A stretch of 64,000 nt of DNA from contig CALUNE010000003.1 of NCBI GenBank assembly GCA_944321945.1, positions 62,001-126,000 of the forward strand, read 5' to 3'. The position numbers and the translations under genes were made by a program. Source of the DNA: an uncultured Alistipes sp. Its GTDB lineage: Bacteria; Bacteroidota; Bacteroidia; Bacteroidales; Rikenellaceae. Positions 59,718-64,000 of this stretch are shown piece after piece. The notes below the pieces were generated by a model, which was not told the DNA's origin, did no database searches, and saw only the letters and a program-made list of their open reading frames with translations. Position 1 is the first letter of the stretch. Each line of letters opens with the position of its first letter.

Positions 59718-61496
59718 ATGAAAAAACAGATCAGCATACTTCTCGCCGCCACGGCCGTGGCATTCAGTTCGTGCGAGAACTTTCTGGAGCAGGACTCGCC
59801 GAGCACGATACTGGCCAGCACCTACTTCACCAACGAGAGCAGTCTGGAGACCTACGCCAACGGACTGCTGAACGCCTACACACCCTCCTACACGACGCTC
59901 ACCTACGGCGATCAGGACGCCGACTGCGTGGCCCGCACCAACCAGTCGAACTTCTTCACCGGATCGTGGAGCCCCAACGAGCAGGACGGCTGGGATACCG
60001 GCGACTGGAAAATGCTCTACGACGTGAACTACTTCCTCAAGCACATGGGCGAGGCCGACGTCGACGAAAAGACCCTGCTGCACTATCAGGGCGTGGCCCG
60101 CTTCTGGCGCGCATGGTTCTACTACGCGAAGGTCCGCACCTTCGGCGGCGTGCCCTGGTACGACGAACCGATCGATGCCGAAGACCAGGAGGCCCTCTAC
60201 AAGGGGCGCGATTCGCGGGAGTACGTCATGCACCGCGTCCTCGAGGATCTCGACTTCGCGGCCAGCAACTGCTCCACCGAATCGAAATACGTCAACTGCG
60301 GCGTCATCAACGGCTACATCGCCCAGGCCTTCAAGGCCCGCGTCTGCCTCTTCGAGGGAACCTACCGCAAGTATCACACGACCAACCCCGAGACACAGGC
60401 CCCCTGGAGCACGGAATACGAGCAGGCGGAGGACTTCCTGCGGGCGGCCGTCACGGCCTGCGAGGCGCTGATGAACAACAGCCCCTACCAGCTGGTCGAC
60501 AACCCGGCGAACGTCGCCACGCAGTACCACACGCTCTTCAACCAGGAGAAGATCGACTACACGGAGATCCTCTGGGCCCGCGAGTATTCGGCATCGCTGC
60601 CGCTGCTGCACGAGACGACCTGGAAGTTCAACTCCTCGACCAACGGCAACTGCTGGTCGATGGACAAGGAGTTCCTCAACACCTACCTGCTGCTCGACGG
60701 ATCGCGCTACACCGACCAGCCCGACTACGCCACGAAGAGCTACGTCGACGAACTCTCGGGACGCGACTACCGCCTGCAGCAGACCATCATCACCCCGGCC
60801 TACCGCAAGAAACAGAACGGCGTCGAGGCGGAGTACACCCCCAACTTCAGCATCACCCGCACGGGCTACCAGGTCATCAAGTGGAACATCGACGACGATG
60901 CCTACGAGCTGAGTGCGCAGAGCTACAATTCGCTTCCGATCTTCCGTTTTGCGGAGGTGCTGCTCAACTACGCCGAGGCGAAGGCCGAGCTGGGTGAATT
61001 CGGACAGACGGAGTGGGCGGCCACAATCGCCCGGCTGCGGGCCCGCGCGGGAGTTGCAACCGACGCTCCGCAGACGGCCGATCCCTACCTGATCAGCTAC
61101 TTCGACAACTCGGTCAGCGACAAGTGGATCCTCGAGATCCGCCGCGAACGGGGCATCGAACTCTTCATGGAGAACCTCCGCTACGACGACCTGATGCGTT
61201 GGAAACTGGGCCAGCTGATCGAACGTCCGTGGACGGGCATCTACGCTCCGCTGGGACGCAAGCAGCCCCTCAACGCCGCCGGCACGAAGTTCATCTGCGT
61301 GATGCAGGACCGCGAAGGCACCGAGATCGGCACCGAATACATCGTTCTGGCGCAGAATCCGAGCCTTTCGCTCCAGAACAACCAGCTGGTCTTCGAGCCG
61401 ATCAAGCGGGTCTGGAACGACCGCATGTACCTGCGGCCGATTCCGCAGGCGGCCCGCGACGTCAACGGCAATCTGGCCCAGAACCCCGAGTGGTAA
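59718..61496 (+). CDS. SusD/RagB-family nutrient-binding lipoprotein
   Basis: A 592-residue lipoprotein (FSSCENFLEQDSP at the mature N-terminus) with the helical TPR core of SusD proteins and the conserved C-terminal WILEIRRERGIELFMENLRY and DDLMRWK region. It forms the lid of the SusC transporter. It begins 14 bases after the SusC stop. Confidence 0.95.
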   Translation: MKKQISILLAATAVAFSSCENFLEQDSPSTILASTYFTNESSLETYANGLLNAYTPSYTTLTYGDQDADCVARTNQSNFFTGSWSPNEQDGWDTGDWKMLYDVNYFLKHMGEADVDEKTLLHYQGVARFWRAWFYYAKVRTFGGVPWYDEPIDAEDQEALYKGRDSREYVMHRVLEDLDFAASNCSTESKYVNCGVINGYIAQAFKARVCLFEGTYRKYHTTNPETQAPWSTEYEQAEDFLRAAVTACEALMNNSPYQLVDNPANVATQYHTLFNQEKIDYTEILWAREYSASLPLLHETTWKFNSSTNGNCWSMDKEFLNTYLLLDGSRYTDQPDYATKSYVDELSGRDYRLQQTIITPAYRKKQNGVEAEYTPNFSITRTGYQVIKWNIDDDAYELSAQSYNSLPIFRFAEVLLNYAEAKAELGEFGQTEWAATIARLRARAGVATDAPQTADPYLISYFDNSVSDKWILEIRRERGIELFMENLRYDDLMRWKLGQLIERPWTGIYAPLGRKQPLNAAGTKFICVMQDREGTEIGTEYIVLAQNPSLSLQNNQLVFEPIKRVWNDRMYLRPIPQAARDVNGNLAQNPEW

Positions 61497-61534
61497 AACC
61501 GACAATCGACATAAAACCCTAACACCCTAACACC

Positions 61535-64000
61535 ATGAAACGATCATTCGCAGTATGGGCCCTGCTGCTTCTGGCCGCAGGCTGCTCCAAAGACGAAACC
61601 GAGGGCGGCGGTTCGCCGTCCGAAACAACCGCCTTCACGCTTGAGATGACCAGTTCGAACGTGATCTCCGAGAGCTGGGGAACCCGTTCGGCCGTCTCCG
61701 AAGGCATCGTCTCGTTCACCGCCGGCGAGAGTGTCGGCATCGTGGGCGACAACCTCGCCTATGCCGAATACGCCACCGCGGCGGCCGGCACCTCGACGAC
61801 CCTCACCCCGAAAGGCAGCGCCACCCCGGCCTGGGGCCAGACTGCCGCAACCTTCAACTATTACGCCGTGATGCCCTACTCGCCCTACGCCGACGGAGCC
61901 TTCGAGGTCTCGATTCCCGCCGTGCAGAAGGTGGTCAACGGCGTCAACACCACTCCGGTCATCGCCTTCGGCTCGGGCAGCTGCTCCTACGACGGGACCA
62001 CCGCTCCGCAGAGCATCCCGCTGACGATGAAACCCTACAGCGCGGTCATGGAGCTGATCCTTCCCGGCACGGGCCAGCATGTCCGGAGCCTCGACATCGC
62101 CCCCGTCACGGAGAGTGATCTGACGGGCGGCTTCTCGGCCGAACTGACCATCTCGACCGACGGAAGTTCGACGACGAAGAGCGCCGGCAAGAGCCTGCAC
62201 CTCGACTTCTCGGGCGACGAGGGCGACTTTCTGGCCCTGACCTCGAGCCAGAAGATCCTCATCCCGATGGGCGACTTCCAGCTCGCGGCGGGCGACGGCC
62301 TGCGCCTGACCTTCACCATGGAGGACGGCGCCACGAAAAACCGCACGATCTGCGCCGGCGAAGCCTTCAACTCCTGGACCGAACTCGAGGGCGTGAAGTA
62401 CTACCAGCACATGACCCTGCAGCTCACCTCGCTCGAGCAGATGGAGAGCATCCTCTACGAGACGTTCGGCAACGAGGGCAACTCCTCGCCGCTCGAATCG
62501 ACCGGCGCCGGAAGCCTCTATCAGCTGGCCAAATACTACACGGGATACCAGCCGACGGGCGTCGGTTCGAAGAGCGTGGCCTACTGGTCGGGCATGCGCG
62601 TGGATCTGCGCCAGAACGCCTTCCGCACCGACGATTCGCAGCCCGACGACAGCTACATGTACTTCGGCAACACGAACAACAACGTCGTCGGCGGATCGGG
62701 AACGATCACCGACATCGCCGGCTACACCGCCTGTGCCGACGTCAACGGGCGTCTGAGCTTCTACCTCTGCAACGTCAACATCGGCAAGGGGTGCGAAAAG
62801 GCCCAGCTGAGTTTCGACGTCAAGACCTCGGGTCACACCAACGTCGTGGCCAGCTGCGGCGAGCAACCCTTCTACGACGCGCTGAAGAACCTCATCCGGG
62901 TGGAATACACGCTCGACTACGGCAAAACGTGGCAGGATATGACCAACCTGAGCGGCACGTCGACTTCGTCGGAGATCTGGCGCTACTCGACCGAAACGAT
63001 CGACCTGTCGGGCTACAACGACGAATTCATCACCTTCCGCATCCGGGCCACGATGAAGCAGACGCTCAACATCGACAACCTTTCGGTCGAGACCATCGGC
63101 GGCACGCCGACCGAAAACACGGCCCCCTCGGTTGTCGAAGTCTACCGCCAGACCCCGACGACGGCCTATCTCGTCTGCCGTCCGGCCGCCTCGACGAAGA
63201 TGACCGCGGCCGACATGCAGAGCGTCGTCCCCTACGTGGGCAACGCCAACCAGTCGCTGAACGCCTGGCCGGATTTCGAGGTCCGCAACATCGACGAAAC
63301 CTACCAGGTCTTCGAGATCCTGCTCCGGGGGCTCGAAACCTACGGCAACGAACTCCACGTGGCGCTGAACTGGAACGGTCAGACCGGCGGCCGGAAATCC
63401 TTCTACGAATCCTTCTCGAACGAGATCTTCAGCGTCAACTTCGACCGCTTCACCAACGGCGCGAACCCCGTGAAGTCGATCGAACTGGGCTGGCAGCTCA
63501 GCGGCAGCATCTCGACCTTCGCCTCGCCGAACGGCTCCGGATCGAAGGATTACGACACCAAGTACAGCCGCCAGTTCGACACCCATAACCCGGCCCGCCG
63601 TCAGGAGGTCTTCGCCTCCTACAAGACCGCTCCCGAGGGCGGTATCATGGCCGGAGGCACGGTTCACCGCGGCACGAACAACATGGAAGCCTGGTTCCGC
63701 AACACGGAGGGCATCACCACCAGTCCCGACGTCACGACCGACGGCGCCATCTCGGCCGGCAAGTTCTTCAAATACGACTGCGAGATGGACGGCTGGACCG
63801 GCCAGCTGATCTACGAACTCGAGGGCTACATCCAGCTCGGCACCGGCTCGACGAAGGGCTGGGACGAGGCCGTGGAGAGCAACCGCACGTTCCTCTGCAC
63901 ACCGAAGATCGGCACGGCTGCCATTCCGGAGGGTTCGACCGCCGCCGTCGAATTCTCGTTCGAGGTGGCCAAATACGACAGTTCGTCGGTCAACGAGGTG
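61535..64000 (+). CDS. Fimbrillin-like/surface lipoprotein, 3' end beyond window
   Basis: An open frame of at least 822 codons from ATG 61535 running off the window. The signal is a lipoprotein type (LLLAAGC, Cys17). The N-terminal 280 residues resemble the fimbrillin-family domain (EMTSSNVISESWGTRSAV, FNYYAVMPYSPYADG). Later parts look like several beta-sandwich domains, including one resembling discoidin-like/choice-of-anchor folds (CDVNIGKG-like CNVNIGKGC, VKTSGHTNVV). Its place right after SusD suggests a surface glycan- or substrate-binding protein. Confidence 0.8.
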   Translation, partial: MKRSFAVWALLLLAAGCSKDETEGGGSPSETTAFTLEMTSSNVISESWGTRSAVSEGIVSFTAGESVGIVGDNLAYAEYATAAAGTSTTLTPKGSATPAWGQTAATFNYYAVMPYSPYADGAFEVSIPAVQKVVNGVNTTPVIAFGSGSCSYDGTTAPQSIPLTMKPYSAVMELILPGTGQHVRSLDIAPVTESDLTGGFSAELTISTDGSSTTKSAGKSLHLDFSGDEGDFLALTSSQKILIPMGDFQLAAGDGLRLTFTMEDGATKNRTICAGEAFNSWTELEGVKYYQHMTLQLTSLEQMESILYETFGNEGNSSPLESTGAGSLYQLAKYYTGYQPTGVGSKSVAYWSGMRVDLRQNAFRTDDSQPDDSYMYFGNTNNNVVGGSGTITDIAGYTACADVNGRLSFYLCNVNIGKGCEKAQLSFDVKTSGHTNVVASCGEQPFYDALKNLIRVEYTLDYGKTWQDMTNLSGTSTSSEIWRYSTETIDLSGYNDEFITFRIRATMKQTLNIDNLSVETIGGTPTENTAPSVVEVYRQTPTTAYLVCRPAASTKMTAADMQSVVPYVGNANQSLNAWPDFEVRNIDETYQVFEILLRGLETYGNELHVALNWNGQTGGRKSFYESFSNEIFSVNFDRFTNGANPVKSIELGWQLSGSISTFASPNGSGSKDYDTKYSRQFDTHNPARRQEVFASYKTAPEGGIMAGGTVHRGTNNMEAWFRNTEGITTSPDVTTDGAISAGKFFKYDCEMDGWTGQLIYELEGYIQLGTGSTKGWDEAVESNRTFLCTPKIGTAAIPEGSTAAVEFSFEVAKYDSSSVNEV

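Overview
The window is chromosomal DNA of a gut-type Bacteroidota, most likely an Alistipes/Rikenellaceae relative. The evidence is the GC-rich host coding sequence, SusC/SusD proteins, several Bacteroidota-restricted DUF families (DUF4301, DUF4290, DUF4492) and many copies of the Bacteroidota -7 promoter box TANNTTTG, often with a TTG/TTTG -33 box 19-21 bases upstream. The genus is inferred from gene content and base composition; no 16S gene is present.

Layout. 1-12.6 kb is housekeeping: a lipoprotein gene cut by the window edge, a Crp/Fnr regulator, DUF4301, then a same-strand run murB-tilS-holA-class IV aminotransferase-like gene, an orphan spanin-like gene, coaD-lpxD-TlpA-like lipoprotein, and ruvC. 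12.69-27.35 kb is an AT-rich integrated element flanked by 102-bp perfect direct repeats, each containing a whole tRNA-Arg(ACG). It carries a tyrosine integrase, a ParB-fold protein, an SF2 DExH helicase-like gene, a Dam plus AlwI-family restriction-modification pair, a membrane-anchored HNH nuclease, a P-loop ATPase, DUF3871, a structured leader RNA and a three-gene envelope operon. I see no relaxase, conjugation apparatus or phage structural gene in it. 27.8-48 kb returns to the chromosome: initiator tRNA, a five-gene Hdr-like iron-sulfur operon, folA-thyA-lpxH-TlpA-like, DUF4290, a sigma-54 activator, a HAD phosphatase with an NhaC antiporter, DUF4492-cydA-cydB, and fabI. 45.6-51.8 kb is a glycerophosphate locus: DeoR regulator, OPA transporter, sn-glycerol-1-phosphate dehydrogenase, a glycerophosphodiesterase lipoprotein and a HAD-IIA phosphatase. 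52-64 kb is a LacI-controlled ribose/nucleoside utilisation locus: ribokinase, sugar transporter, nucleoside hydrolase, SusC, SusD and a surface lipoprotein that runs off the window.

The most unusual observation is in the element at 16355-18173. The helicase-like reading frame has every apparent tryptophan position written as UGA (four sites) and no UGG. One UGA lies inside the DExH box, and reading the last UGA as Trp extends a plausible C-terminus to a TAA stop. Neighbouring element and host genes use UGG for Trp and often UGA as stop. A single extra base in a G5 run also breaks the frame. This could be a gene written in a UGA=Trp code, perhaps acquired from or expressed with a recoded phage, or a decayed gene with coincidental stops; the all-Trp pattern favours the former.

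Other points: an approximately 130-nt nested inverted-repeat RNA at 25477-25607; repeated terminator/ORF modules that delimit the element's cargo; a 19-bp perfect palindrome on the Hdr promoter; a Crp-type dyad about 40 bases upstream of the divergent lipoprotein start; a TlpA-like protein without CXXC; a class IV aminotransferase-like protein without the expected PLP lysine; and several GC-rich tandem repeats in gene-free gaps.
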